A stretch of DNA of 64,000 nucleotides. Origin: Roseibium denhamense (lineage in GTDB: Bacteria; Pseudomonadota; Alphaproteobacteria; Rhizobiales; Stappiaceae). Of this stretch, positions 44,989-54,082 are shown piece by piece. Position numbers and translations under genes: made by a program. Each line of letters opens with the position of its first letter. The stretch's first letter is position 1. The stretch lies in contig NZ_SMLZ01000111.1 of the NCBI RefSeq assembly GCF_009711415.1, forward strand, positions 153,801-217,800, read 5' to 3'. Below the pieces are notes generated by a model that was not told the DNA's origin, ran no database searches, and saw only the letters and a list, made by a program, of their open reading frames with translations.

Positions 44989-46938
44989 TTAGCCGTACCC
45001 GACCGCCGCGATCAAAAGCGTTATGCCAAGCAGCAAGACAATGGCAGCCCCAACGATCTCAATCGTGCGGTGGATGCGGATCGCCATCGGGCTTCCGTCA
45101 CCAAACAGACGGATTGCAAGATCTTTCGCCGAAACAGCCAGTCCGGCAAGAAGGGACACAGTAATACCTGTGCCCACGGCCATGGCGAGCGTTGAGGCAA
45201 CACCTGCGGTAATCATGCCTTGCGAGAGAGCAAACACGAGGACCACCAGAGCGCCCGTGCATGGCCGAAGCCCCACAGCCAATACAATCGACACGGCTTT
45301 GGCCGCCGTTATCTCTCCTTGAAGCATGTCTGGCGTTGGCGCATGCGCATGTCCGCAACTCGTGCACACACCATCGGCGCCAATATGATGATGATGGCCA
45401 TCATCATCATGGTGGTGGTGTTTGTGATGGTGGTGGCCATCATGGTGGTGGGCGTGATGTGCTCCACCTGCATTTGCACCGGCCAACACCAATCCATCCG
45501 TCCCGCGATTGGAAAAAAGGGTCATCACGCGGCCAAGGGCAGGCTTTGCAGCTTTTTGCCATAACAGCCAGGCACCGAGCCCGGAAATCAAGACATAAGA
45601 CCCTATTTCAAACCAGCGCGCGGTGTCTTGGATGGCAATGCTCGTCAGATTAAAAACAACGGCCAAACCACCGACCAGCACAATGGCCGTGACAGCCTGC
45701 GCAAAGGCTGAAGCGAAGGACAACACGATGCCCTTTTTGAGGGTTTCATTGTTCGCGACCACATAAGACGTAATCACGGCCTTGCCATGGCCCGGGCCGG
45801 CGGCATGAAACACGCCATAGGCAAAGGACAAACCCACGAGCAGCCAGAAGGCATTGGGATTGTTTCGGAAGGACCGCAAACTGGCAACCAGCTTCTGATA
45901 AAAGTCCTTCTGCAATTGCGCAATTGAACCGAACACCTGATCAAACAGACCAGGTTCGATCACCATCGTCTGCTGGGTATTTTCAATTACATCGGACCTT
46001 CGGGTCGAGCCGCCGGTACCGGCCGATGGCTGAAAAAGCGTCTCCATCGCGACGGCTGCACTGTCAATTTCAGCGCCACCGGGCTCACCTTGCTCGCCCA
46101 CTGACTGCGCAGCGGCACCCATTTCACCATTCGCTGCGGCAAGAGCCGCGGGACCGCACGCGACAATCATCTGATTGATCTGGGTGGCAGCAGCCCATTG
46201 CAACTCGGGCGGCAATTCCCTTTGATCCGGGCCAATTTGAGCAAGTGCGTAGGCGGTGGCATCGTCAAGCGGCGGCGGTTCTTTTCGCGTTACCTGGCAT
46301 GTTCCCGGCGAATTCACCGTACCGGTAGCCGCCGGATCCTGGCTAAACCGGAAATCCACGTAATAGGTGGGATCATAGACGTCGAGTGTAATCGGCTGAG
46401 CTGCATCTGACGGATCTTTCAGAGGCAGGGTGAAATGCAACTCCAGCAGTTTTACGGTTTCAGGAGCGGTGCCCCCATTCATCCGCACATCTTCAGCAAT
46501 TGCCTCAAAGTCCTCGGGCTTCATGACCCAATAATCTTCGAGCTCAACCGTTCTCACCTCAAGCCAATAGTCCGTTGGAGAATTGAAATCCAGCTCGACA
46601 CGGCCGTTGTCTCCAAACGTGAAGTAGCCGAAATCCGCCATGCTATCGACATTGACTTGCGCGAGCTCGCTCAGCTCATCGCGTGAATAAACGCCATCTT
46701 GATTGGTATCAAACCCCTGAATGGCGAAGGCCGTGAACGCATCGTCAAAACGGAAAACATTTTTTACGGCAACCGCCACGCCGTCATCGTTAAAGACAAT
46801 CTTCGTCCGGGCCTCCACGAAGACATGCGGATGTGCAGATGCAGAACCAATCGTCAAAAGAGCCGCTAACAAAGCGCCGAGGAACGCCCAACCGGTGCGA
46901 TGGCGACCTAGCGCAGTATGGATATTCGGACGGTTCAC
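44989..46938 (-). CDS. Fused DUF1007 and NicO-type nickel/cobalt transporter
   Basis: A 649-residue single chain. Residues 1-35 are a signal peptide (GALLAALLTIGSASAHPHVFVEART). The DUF1007 domain (about 36-245) has an EF-hand-like loop, DTNQDGVYSRDEL, and HFTLPLKDP. A linker leads to the NicO domain from about residue 345 (FWLLVGLSFAYGVFHAAGPGHGKAVITSYV), the core transport motif. Between spans, residues 486-525 are a His-rich loop of more than twenty His with CTSC (ADGVCTSCGHAHAP). The C-terminal part has LAVGLRPCTGALVVLVFALSQGM. It likely exports or controls Ni, Co or Zn. In many relatives these are two genes. Confidence 0.85.
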   Translation of the reverse strand: MNRPNIHTALGRHRTGWAFLGALLAALLTIGSASAHPHVFVEARTKIVFNDDGVAVAVKNVFRFDDAFTAFAIQGFDTNQDGVYSRDELSELAQVNVDSMADFGYFTFGDNGRVELDFNSPTDYWLEVRTVELEDYWVMKPEDFEAIAEDVRMNGGTAPETVKLLELHFTLPLKDPSDAAQPITLDVYDPTYYVDFRFSQDPAATGTVNSPGTCQVTRKEPPPLDDATAYALAQIGPDQRELPPELQWAAATQINQMIVACGPAALAAANGEMGAAAQSVGEQGEPGGAEIDSAAVAMETLFQPSAGTGGSTRRSDVIENTQQTMVIEPGLFDQVFGSIAQLQKDFYQKLVASLRSFRNNPNAFWLLVGLSFAYGVFHAAGPGHGKAVITSYVVANNETLKKGIVLSFASAFAQAVTAIVLVGGLAVVFNLTSIAIQDTARWFEIGSYVLISGLGAWLLWQKAAKPALGRVMTLFSNRGTDGLVLAGANAGGAHHAHHHDGHHHHKHHHHDDDGHHHHIGADGVCTSCGHAHAPTPDMLQGEITAAKAVSIVLAVGLRPCTGALVVLVFALSQGMITAGVASTLAMAVGTGITVSLLAGLAVSAKDLAIRLFGDGSPMAIRIHRTIEIVGAAIVLLLGITLLIAAVGYG

Positions 46939-46960
46939 GCGTTTCCCCCAAAGGACCTAT

Positions 46961-46973
46961 GTAACATCATTAC
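46961..46973 (-). promoter_or_regulatory. Possible metal-regulator site ahead of DUF1007-NicO gene
   Basis: GTAACATCATTAC is an imperfect palindrome (GTAA/TTAC) 22 bp ahead of the start codon. It has some likeness to Zur or Nur-type sites, but only the four outer base pairs match. Weak. Confidence 0.25.
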
Positions 46974-47189
46974 CCTTGACCGGGACAGTGCCTGCCCACC
47001 GATCACGGCAAGAAGATGACACGCCGGTTTCGCAGCGCAGAATTCTGGAAATAAGAATTTCTCGCACACCCATCAATATCAGGAAATTCCTGCCTTATTG
47101 AGCTGCAAATATGAGAACAAAGAACACATATTTCAGCGAGCTGGAATGAAAATCATCTCAACCATAACCACTACCTGCCAGAGCCAGCC

Positions 47190-48263
47190 ATGAACGCATT
47201 ACACACAACTATCCGGCACAGCGCCGTTTTTGACCATCCTGAAATGGGCACACACGAAGACATCGTCTTTGTTCAAGACCACACAACCGGTTTAAAGGCC
47301 ATCATCGCCGTTCATGACACCACTCTCGGGCCGGCATTGGGCGGATGCCGCGTCTGGCCCTACGACAAGCCGGCTGATGCCTTGACCGATGCCCTTCGGC
47401 TTTCCAAAGGCATGACTTATAAAAACGCGCTTGCCGGACTGGACCTTGGCGGCGGGAAGGCCGTCATTATTGCCGATCCGCGCAAGGACAAAACATCTGC
47501 CATGATGGAGAGTTTTGGCCGCCATGTGGAACGCTTGAGCGGCACATACATTACAGCGGAAGATGTGGGCGTATCGCCCGACGACATGGAAGCCGTGGCG
47601 CGCCAAACGGCTCATGTCCGCGGCACGCAGGCAACCGGGCTGGGTGACCCTTCGCCCTACACAGCACTCGGTGTTTTTGAAGGCATCAAGGCATCGGCAA
47701 GACATGTCTTCGGCAGCGATGACTTAACCAACAAAACAGTCTCTGTTCAGGGTCTTGGGCATGTTGGATACGACGTTGCCCGGCACTTACATCATGCAGG
47801 AGCAAAACTGATCGTTTCGGATATTCATGCGCCAGCAGTTGCTGCAGCTGTCGAAGCGTTCAACGCAACCGCGACCGATCCTCTGGCTGCCCATGCGGCC
47901 GAAGCAGATATTTTTGTTCCTTGCGCGCTGGGAGCAGGTTTGAACGCCCGGACAATTCCGGAAATCAAATCTCGAATCGTCGCCGGAGCGGCTAACAATC
48001 AGCTGGAAACGACTGCGGATGGCGAGGCGTTGAAAGAACGCGGGATCCTCTATGCCCCTGACTACGCGATCAATGCTGGCGGCGTCATTTCAATCGCACT
48101 GGCAACACCGGGCTGCGGCGACAATGTCGTCCGCCACAAGACCATAGACATTGGCAAGACGCTGACCCGGATTTTTGAAAGAGCCGAGAAGGACGGCAAA
48201 ACACCGGAACAGCTTGCTGACCAGATCGCAGAAGAAAGGCTGGCGGAAGCCCGCATTGCCTGA
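47190..48263 (+). CDS. Leucine/phenylalanine/valine dehydrogenase
   Basis: A 357-residue NAD-dependent amino acid dehydrogenase of the Glu/Leu/Phe/Val family, which deaminates a branched-chain or aromatic amino acid to the 2-oxo acid. Marks are GPALGGCRVWPY, LSKGMTYKNALAGLDLGGGKAVI with both catalytic lysines, YITAEDVGVSPDDME, the NAD fold VSVQGLGHVGYDVARHLHHAGAKLIVSD read across residues 185-212, and AGAANNQL. The ATG at 47190 has no strong ribosome site, but the N-terminus fits. It stands alone, divergent from the NicO gene. Confidence 0.88.
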   Translation: MNALHTTIRHSAVFDHPEMGTHEDIVFVQDHTTGLKAIIAVHDTTLGPALGGCRVWPYDKPADALTDALRLSKGMTYKNALAGLDLGGGKAVIIADPRKDKTSAMMESFGRHVERLSGTYITAEDVGVSPDDMEAVARQTAHVRGTQATGLGDPSPYTALGVFEGIKASARHVFGSDDLTNKTVSVQGLGHVGYDVARHLHHAGAKLIVSDIHAPAVAAAVEAFNATATDPLAAHAAEADIFVPCALGAGLNARTIPEIKSRIVAGAANNQLETTADGEALKERGILYAPDYAINAGGVISIALATPGCGDNVVRHKTIDIGKTLTRIFERAEKDGKTPEQLADQIAEERLAEARIA

Positions 48264-48278
48264 GCGGGCACGAGTTGA

Positions 48279-48303
48279 AACCGGCGGGACCCCGCCGGTT
48301 TTC
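48279..48303. terminator. Terminator between dehydrogenase and tetR
   Basis: AACCGGCGGG (48279-48288) and CCCGCCGGTT (48291-48300) form a very stable stem with short U tracts on each side (TTTTCC on plus, TTTC on minus). It lies between two convergent genes. Confidence 0.8.
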
Positions 48304-48321
48304 CCAAAACGGTCAAACGTA

Positions 48322-48861
48322 TTAGGAAAGCTTGCTCAATCTGTCCGATTTGAACATCAGGCGGACAAGATGTTTTGCGTTCTCAACGGCGGCCTCGCCA
48401 AGTTCGGCATAGCTTGCCATCACACCTTCGTGGAGCACGTAGATTGACGCGGAAAACTCCATGTTGCCGGCAAGTTCTCCAAAAAGGGTCAGCATCTCGG
48501 TTTTGTGACGCTGAACCGTTTCTGCAATGGCGACGCTGTCGGGGTTTGCAGCAAGCGCCTGACGGAAAAAACACGTTTTACCCGCAGTAAGGCGCATCCA
48601 GCCTCCCAGCTTGTCGAACAGCTGTTCGGATGCACACAGACCCGGCGCTTCTATGCCCTCGCGAACATATTCCATGTACCGGCGGTGCCTGTACTCAAGT
48701 GCTCCAAGCACCATCGCTTCGCGCGACGGAAAATGCCGGTAGAGCGTCCGCATGCTCACCCCAACGCCTGCCCTCAGATCGGGCACACTCGGGTCTGAGA
48801 ATCCCCGATTCCAAAAAACCTGCTCCAGCCCGGCGGCGATTTTTTCTTGAGCCTTGTCCAT
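48322..48861 (-). CDS. TetR/AcrR family regulator
   Basis: A 179-residue repressor-type protein. The HTH is in the first 50 residues (AAGLEQVFWNRGFSDPSVPDLRAGVGVSMRTLYRHFPSREAM split over three helices, with TLYRHFPSRE as signature). The C-terminal ligand domain is short and carries several His/Cys-free helices with one CFF. The ATG at 48861 is chosen to put the HTH near the N-terminus; the frame is open to 48975. Its target is not clear: no divergent gene, and it lies 83 bp downstream of a LysR gene in the same direction. Confidence 0.82.
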   Translation of the reverse strand: MDKAQEKIAAGLEQVFWNRGFSDPSVPDLRAGVGVSMRTLYRHFPSREAMVLGALEYRHRRYMEYVREGIEAPGLCASEQLFDKLGGWMRLTAGKTCFFRQALAANPDSVAIAETVQRHKTEMLTLFGELAGNMEFSASIYVLHEGVMASYAELGEAAVENAKHLVRLMFKSDRLSKLS

Positions 48862-48944
48862 CCACCTATTCTGCGACTGATTGACGCTTCTGGCAATCAA
48901 AATATCCGGTACAGCAGCCACTTGCTGAATGCTTGCAAGCAAAC

Positions 48945-49844
48945 TTAAACAAAGACCTTTGAACCTGCGTACCATTTCACAAGGAAGTCTACGAACGCCC
49001 GCACTTTCCCGGTCAAATGGCGCCTGTGCGGATAGACCGCATAAATACCCCGTTCAGGCTCTTCAAATGTCTCAAGCAGAACCGCCAGTTTGCCTGCCCT
49101 AACGTCGTTAGCCACAAAAAAGAGCGGGGTTCTCAGAAATCCCAAGCCTCTCAAGGCCGCCTCGCGGGCTGCCGCAGCACTGTTGACTTCCAGTGGTCCC
49201 TTAACGGAAACAGAGACACGCTCGCCGGCGTCCTCAAAAATCCAGTTCTGTTTGAAGCGGTAGTTGGTATCAATGAGACACGGCAAGGCAGCAAGATCTT
49301 GCGGAACACGCGGCTCGCCGTATTTCGCGATCGCTTCGGCACTCGCGCACAAAACGGTCCTGAATGGCGCAATCTTGCGCGCAATCAGGCTTGAATCCTC
49401 AAGCTGGGTCACCCTGACTGCAAGGTCGAACCCCTCTTCCACAAGGTCGACGAACCTGTCTTCCAACCGTAAATCCAGCTTGATGTCCGGGTGTTGGGCC
49501 AGAAACTCCATCATCGCAGGATTTAAAATGTCATCCCCAAGAGACCGGGGTGCCGACACACGAAGGCGCCCGCGCACTTGCTGATGTGATGATTGCACCG
49601 AGGCCTGCAGGTCATCAATGCGCTGAAGGATCTCGGCCGCTTCCTTGTAGTAGGCCTCGCCCACTTCCGTCAGCGACACCTGACGTGTTGTCCGGTTGAG
49701 TAGGCGGACACCAAGCTCGTCTTCCAGTTCACCAACATACTTGGAAACCAAGGCTTTGGATCGGCCCATCTCACGGGCGGCTGCCGAAAAGCCATTTGAA
49801 CCCACAACCTGAATAAAGCAACGCATACGAGTAATGGCGTCCAT
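48945..49844 (-). CDS. LysR family transcriptional regulator
   Basis: A 299-residue LysR-type regulator. The HTH (residues 1-60) reads MDAITRMRCFIQVVGSNGFSAAAREMGRSKALVSKYVGELEDELGVRLLNRTTRQ across its helices. The effector domain begins at about 90 (GRLRVSAPRSLGDDIL). It belongs to the large group that includes DmlR-like proteins with LIARKIAPFRTVLCAS. No divergent partner gene exists, so its target is unknown. Confidence 0.9.
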   Translation of the reverse strand: MDAITRMRCFIQVVGSNGFSAAAREMGRSKALVSKYVGELEDELGVRLLNRTTRQVSLTEVGEAYYKEAAEILQRIDDLQASVQSSHQQVRGRLRVSAPRSLGDDILNPAMMEFLAQHPDIKLDLRLEDRFVDLVEEGFDLAVRVTQLEDSSLIARKIAPFRTVLCASAEAIAKYGEPRVPQDLAALPCLIDTNYRFKQNWIFEDAGERVSVSVKGPLEVNSAAAAREAALRGLGFLRTPLFFVANDVRAGKLAVLLETFEEPERGIYAVYPHRRHLTGKVRAFVDFLVKWYAGSKVFV

Positions 49845-49942
49845 CAATCACTCTTTTTTCAACCGTTTGTCAGTTGCTTACCGTATGCCGAAATCCGCAG
49901 CTAAAACAATCCTGCGATAAGACTGCAGAATTGAAGACCGGC

Positions 49943-50446
49943 TCATGATGCGGCCACGGGCCGGCGCCTTCTCCGGAAGAACCTTGCTAGAAAAAGAGCC
50001 CTCACCAACAGGAACCCGGCAAGTGCACCAAATGCGGCACTCGCGAACCCTGCAGCTGTCACAGGGACTGCGGGTTGAAAGTCTTCTGCGGCCGCCTGCG
50101 CGAGATCTCGGTCGAAGCCTTGCGCGAAAATGAGGATCCTCTGGAAAGATCCAGCCTGTTTCAAAGCGATTTGCTGTTCTTGCAGCTGGTTCAACCGCTC
50201 GAGCGCGGCCTCCATACTCTCCCCTCTGGCCCGCACAAACGGATCATCAGAAGAGCCCTGGCGTTTGATCGCCTCATCTATGGTCAAACCAAACGCTGCC
50301 GCGTCCCGTTGAAAGTCGTGTATGACCACTTGCAGAGCATCGATTGCACCACCGAGCCGCTGGAAATACTGTTGCGTAAATTCCGGTAACTGCGACGAGG
50401 CCGTGCCCGAAAGCATCATCACCAGCACTAGGAACATACGGGCCAT
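49943..50446 (-). CDS. DUF2937 family membrane protein
   Basis: A 167-residue protein of the DUF2937 family. MARMFLVLVMMLSGTASSQLPEF is a first membrane span or signal; the middle is an amphipathic Gln/Glu-rich part (SMEAALERLNQLQEQQIALKQAG); a second span (FASAAFGALAGFLLVRALFLARFF) and a basic tail (RRRRRP) end it. AGGAG stands 7 nt ahead of the ATG at 50446. It is the third gene of the COG0523-WD40-DUF2937 row, 20 bp after the WD40 gene. Function unknown. Confidence 0.75.
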   Translation of the reverse strand: MARMFLVLVMMLSGTASSQLPEFTQQYFQRLGGAIDALQVVIHDFQRDAAAFGLTIDEAIKRQGSSDDPFVRARGESMEAALERLNQLQEQQIALKQAGSFQRILIFAQGFDRDLAQAAAEDFQPAVPVTAAGFASAAFGALAGFLLVRALFLARFFRRRRRPVAAS

Positions 50447-50466
50447 TGGAAGCTCCTGCGTGCGGG

Positions 50467-51450
50467 TCAATCCTGCAGGTAAATGATGCCGGCTTCCCCG
50501 GCCTCGGACCCAAAGGCCAACCGGGAGCCATCACGATCCCATCCCATCGTCCCGATGGGCCCGCGCCCAGGCCGGCGCAACTGGACTTCAGCATTGTCAT
50601 TGAAACGGCACATCATGATCATTCCGTCCTGGTAGCTGATGGCAACGACCTGCTCCGTTGGATGACAGGCAACGCCCGTCACCAATGCATCACTGCGCGT
50701 GCCAAGTTGCAAAGGTTGCTGCCCCATAGGGCCGGTTTTTCCGGAGAAAGGCCAGAGAATTGCAGCATTGGCACCTGACGTTGCAAGATACTTTCCCTTC
50801 GCGGACCAGCTAAAGGATTTTACCTTCGCTGGATATCCACTCATCCGCATGTCCTGGCTATCCGACAACCGCCAGCCATGAAGTGCATTCTCCTGCATGG
50901 CCGTCACCAAGTATCTGCCGTCTGGAGAAAAGCATGTACCCAAGTGGGCCCCTTTCCAGGTCAACTCTACCGGGTTTCCATCCGACGCCGCCCACCAGAG
51001 GGTCGCCCCATCGTAACGGGCAACCGCGAGACGCATCCCCTTTGGAGCAAAGGCCAGTCCGCCAACAGCACGGTCATGGCTGAACTCGCGTTCCCGGCCA
51101 TCGGCAAACCTGACCCACGCAGTCCGCCCGCTTGCAAATGCAACAGCGCCCGAAGGACCGCAGGCGATCAAGTCGATCCATTTGCGTGGCCGCTCTGCGA
51201 CCAGGGCGGCCGATCCATCCGCCTTAACTGAATAGATGCACCCGTCATCACCGGAGGTGACCAGTGACTTGTAATCATGCGATATTTCCGCCGCTAGAAG
51301 TCCCGATTTATGCGGCGACACGGTCACAGCTCCATCTTCGTCCCGCTGGAAAATAATATTGCCTTCACCGTCGGCAAAAAAAGCACTGTTTTCAACGAAA
51401 CCCGCACGGACCACAAACCCGCCCAGATCGACCGGAGCTATTGTTGGCAA
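50467..51450 (-). CDS. WD40-repeat protein next to a COG0523 GTPase
   Basis: A 327-residue beta-propeller protein with several WD40-like repeats (ISHDYKSLVTSGDDGCIYSV, GTCFSPDGRYLVTAMQENALHGW, FSWSAKGKYLATSGANAAILW, GTMGWDRDGSRLAFGSEAG). No signal peptide, so it is cytoplasmic. The start is a TTG at 51450 with AAGGA 9 nt ahead, 12 bp after the GTPase stop. WD40 proteins of this kind are regular neighbours of zinc-related COG0523 genes in alphaproteobacteria, but their job is not settled. Confidence 0.82.
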   Translation of the reverse strand: MPTIAPVDLGGFVVRAGFVENSAFFADGEGNIIFQRDEDGAVTVSPHKSGLLAAEISHDYKSLVTSGDDGCIYSVKADGSAALVAERPRKWIDLIACGPSGAVAFASGRTAWVRFADGREREFSHDRAVGGLAFAPKGMRLAVARYDGATLWWAASDGNPVELTWKGAHLGTCFSPDGRYLVTAMQENALHGWRLSDSQDMRMSGYPAKVKSFSWSAKGKYLATSGANAAILWPFSGKTGPMGQQPLQLGTRSDALVTGVACHPTEQVVAISYQDGMIMMCRFNDNAEVQLRRPGRGPIGTMGWDRDGSRLAFGSEAGEAGIIYLQD

Positions 51451-51462
51451 GTGTTATCGTCC

Positions 51463-52551
51463 TTATTGCGCGGCGCAGGCGTTGAAACTGTCTCTCAAAA
51501 CGTCCCAGTTGAGATCACGGCCGATGAACACAAGGCGGCTTTCCCGAGCCTCATCGTCCTTCCAGTCCCTTTGGTGGTCGCCTTCTACAATCATATGAAC
51601 CCCCTGAATCACATATCTTTGAGGGTCGTCCTTGAATGCCAGGATACCTTTTAGACGCAAAATATTCGGTCCCTGAACCTGAGTGACTTGGTTGATCCAG
51701 GGGAAAAACATATCGGGATCCAGATCACCAGCCTTCAGGGATATGCTCTTGACCGAATGCCGGTCCTCGTGATGCGCATGCTCATGGCCGCAGTCCGGAC
51801 CGCACTCATGATCGTGTGTATGATCATGATGGCCGTGATCGTGGTCGCGGTCACAGTCTGGCCCGCATTCATGGTCGTGGTGACCATGCTGCAAGAAGTG
51901 TGGATCAAGCGACAAAATCCGGTCCAGATCAAAGGCTCCGCGGTTCAACACCTTTGAGATTTCGACGCTCGAGCGCTCGCTCCGGTGAAGAACCGCATAC
52001 GGATTAATTCTTCTAATTCTTGCCTCAACGGCTGCAAGCTCAGCATCAGTGACCAGATCGATCTTGTTGACGAGGATGACATCCGCAAACGCAATCTGGT
52101 CTTCCGCCTCCGATGTGTCTTCCAGACGCTGCAGCACATGCCGGGCATCGACAACTGCCACAACTGCATCCAGCTTCGCCGCAGCGCGCACATCATCGTC
52201 CATGAAGAAGGTCTGCGCCACCGGGGCAGGATCGGCAACACCGGTCGTCTCGACAATAATGGCGTCGAACGCGCCGCGCCGTTTCATCAAGTTCTGGACG
52301 GTCCGAATAAGATCGCCGCGCACGGTGCAACAGATGCAACCATTATTCATCTCAAAGATTTCCTCGTCGGATTCAACGAGAAGATCATTATCGATACCCA
52401 CTTCTCCGAACTCATTCACGATAACCGCATAGCGCTGGCCATGGTGTTCTGTCAGGATCCGGTTGAGAAGCGTTGTCTTTCCCGCACCAAGATATCCGGT
52501 AAGGACTGTTACGGGGATCTGAGACGGGCTGTCTTCTTGTGTCGCAGACAT
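51463..52551 (-). CDS. COG0523 GTPase, CobW/ZigA-like metallochaperone
   Basis: A 362-residue G3E GTPase. The P-loop is TGYLGAGKTTLLNRIL, the metal motif is NNGCICCTVRGDL (CxCC), and ETTGVADPAPV and LVNKIDLV complete the GTPase set. A His/Cys/Asp-rich stretch at about residues 220-270 (HHDHECGPDCDRDHDH and repeats) is likely a metal buffer. The C-terminal CobW_C domain (SISLKAGDLDP, LKGILAFKDDPQRYVIQGVH) follows. AAGG stands ahead of the ATG. It has no cobalamin gene near and sits with WD40 and DUF2937 genes, so it is probably a zinc allocation protein. Confidence 0.9.
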   Translation of the reverse strand: MSATQEDSPSQIPVTVLTGYLGAGKTTLLNRILTEHHGQRYAVIVNEFGEVGIDNDLLVESDEEIFEMNNGCICCTVRGDLIRTVQNLMKRRGAFDAIIVETTGVADPAPVAQTFFMDDDVRAAAKLDAVVAVVDARHVLQRLEDTSEAEDQIAFADVILVNKIDLVTDAELAAVEARIRRINPYAVLHRSERSSVEISKVLNRGAFDLDRILSLDPHFLQHGHHDHECGPDCDRDHDHGHHDHTHDHECGPDCGHEHAHHEDRHSVKSISLKAGDLDPDMFFPWINQVTQVQGPNILRLKGILAFKDDPQRYVIQGVHMIVEGDHQRDWKDDEARESRLVFIGRDLNWDVLRDSFNACAAQ

Positions 52552-52758
52552 GTGCGTGCCTTTCTGGCGTCAACTGTAATCATGAAGCGCCTGAAGCGCT
52601 CGAAGTTGCGGCGAATATAGGCGCATCAGCGGGTAATTGGGAGAGGCGCCAAAGCATTTCCCACATACGTACCGATATCCCTCTTCCAGGACCTTTCAAT
52701 CCGGTTCCGCCTGCGCAAAGATCCGTTTGGCCTGCATTGATATGACTGGAGATGATTG

Positions 52759-53946
52759 GTGAAAACGATCCCTGGATTTGATCGGATTGGTGAGGAAAAC
52801 GCGTTCGCAGTCCTCTCCAGAGCGACCGAACTGCAGCAACAAGGCCGTGACATCATAAATCTGGGCATCGGGCAGCCGGATTTCAGAACACCGGAGCACA
52901 TTTCCGAGGCAGCCATAAAAGCCATACGTGATGGCCACCACGGATACACCCCCGCAACCGGGATCCCCGCTTTACGCGAAGCGGTAGCAGCAGATCTGAA
53001 GACGCGCCATGACGTTGAGATCAACCCAGGCCATGTGCTGATCGTTCCGGGCGGGAAGGTTACCATGTTCATGGCAATCTTGATGTTCGGCGAACCGGGC
53101 GTGGACATTTTATATCCTGACCCGGGTTTTCCGATCTACCGGTCCATGATCGAGTTTACCGGCGCAACTCCGGTCCCCATCCCGGTTAGGGAAGAAAACG
53201 GCTTTGCATTTTCAGCCGACGAAACACTGCCTCTGATATCAGACCGGACGCGCCTGATCATTTTGAATTCACCTGCCAACCCCACGGGCGGCGTCACTCC
53301 ACGCTCTGAAATCGAAGCGCTTGTTGACGGTCTTGACCGTTTTCCGGACCTTGCCGTTCTGTCGGACGAGATCTACTCGCAGATGGTCTATGACGGACAA
53401 GAGCACGTATCGCTTTTGTCTTTTCCGAGCATTCGCGACCGGGTCATCCTGCTCGACGGCTGGTCCAAGACCTATGCCATGACAGGATGGCGGCTCGGCT
53501 ACGCAGTGTGGCCAGACGGACTGATCGACAAGGCGCGCAAACTGGCCGTGAACGCATGGTCATGCGTGAACGCGCCGGCGCAATATGCGGGCCTTGCAGC
53601 CCTTACCGGCCCGCAGGATCCCGTTGACCGGATGGTTGAGGAATTTGCAAGCCGCCGGTCAGTGATTGTTGAACGGCTTAACCAGATCCCGAATCTGTCC
53701 TGCCGGGCACCTGCAGGTGCGTTTTATGCCTTTGCAAATGTGTCGCGGACGGGTTGGAAAGCTAAGCCACTGGCAGCAGCATTGCTTGAAGAAACAGGCG
53801 TTGCCGCGATAGGGGGCCCGGATTTCGGCATATTGGGAGAGGGGTTCATCCGGTTTTCATATGCAAACTCGACCAGCAACATTATCGATGCTCTACAACG
53901 GCTGGAAGACTTCTTGGGTCGCTCTCCCGCCCCGGCGCACAGATGA
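52759..53946 (+). CDS. Class I/II pyridoxal-phosphate aminotransferase
   Basis: A 395-residue fold-type I aminotransferase of the aspartate/aromatic group. Marks are NLGIGQPDFRTPEHI, GYTPATGIPALREAVA, IVPGGKVTMFMAILM, LNSPANPTGGVT, the pyridine-N Asp in VLSDEIYSQMVYDG and the Schiff-base Lys in LLDGWSKTYAMTGWRLGY near residue 240; the Arg of FIRFSYANS binds the substrate carboxylate. The start is a GTG at 52759 with GGAG 7 nt ahead; a TTG at 52756 is possible. Substrate cannot be told from sequence. Confidence 0.9.
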   Translation: MKTIPGFDRIGEENAFAVLSRATELQQQGRDIINLGIGQPDFRTPEHISEAAIKAIRDGHHGYTPATGIPALREAVAADLKTRHDVEINPGHVLIVPGGKVTMFMAILMFGEPGVDILYPDPGFPIYRSMIEFTGATPVPIPVREENGFAFSADETLPLISDRTRLIILNSPANPTGGVTPRSEIEALVDGLDRFPDLAVLSDEIYSQMVYDGQEHVSLLSFPSIRDRVILLDGWSKTYAMTGWRLGYAVWPDGLIDKARKLAVNAWSCVNAPAQYAGLAALTGPQDPVDRMVEEFASRRSVIVERLNQIPNLSCRAPAGAFYAFANVSRTGWKAKPLAAALLEETGVAAIGGPDFGILGEGFIRFSYANSTSNIIDALQRLEDFLGRSPAPAHR

Positions 53947-54082
53947 ATCGGCCAGTAGCTAAAACTGTAACAAGCTTCACATTTACTAACAAAATCCGTA
54001 AGACTTACGCAACGTATCCCTTTATTAAACTTTGTCGTCTTCACTAAGCCAGCCTGACAAGGACATGTGAGTGGGGACCGAT

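Noticed and set aside
45220..45564. Plus-strand frames and an apparent ATG/CAT tandem repeat inside the NicO gene
   Set aside because: The repeat is the His-codon run of the His-rich loop read on the other strand; the Met/Ile/Val-rich product is an artefact.
51735..51957. Met/Val-rich frames antisense to the COG0523 gene
   Set aside because: They are shadows of the His/Asp-rich metal-binding stretch in that gene.
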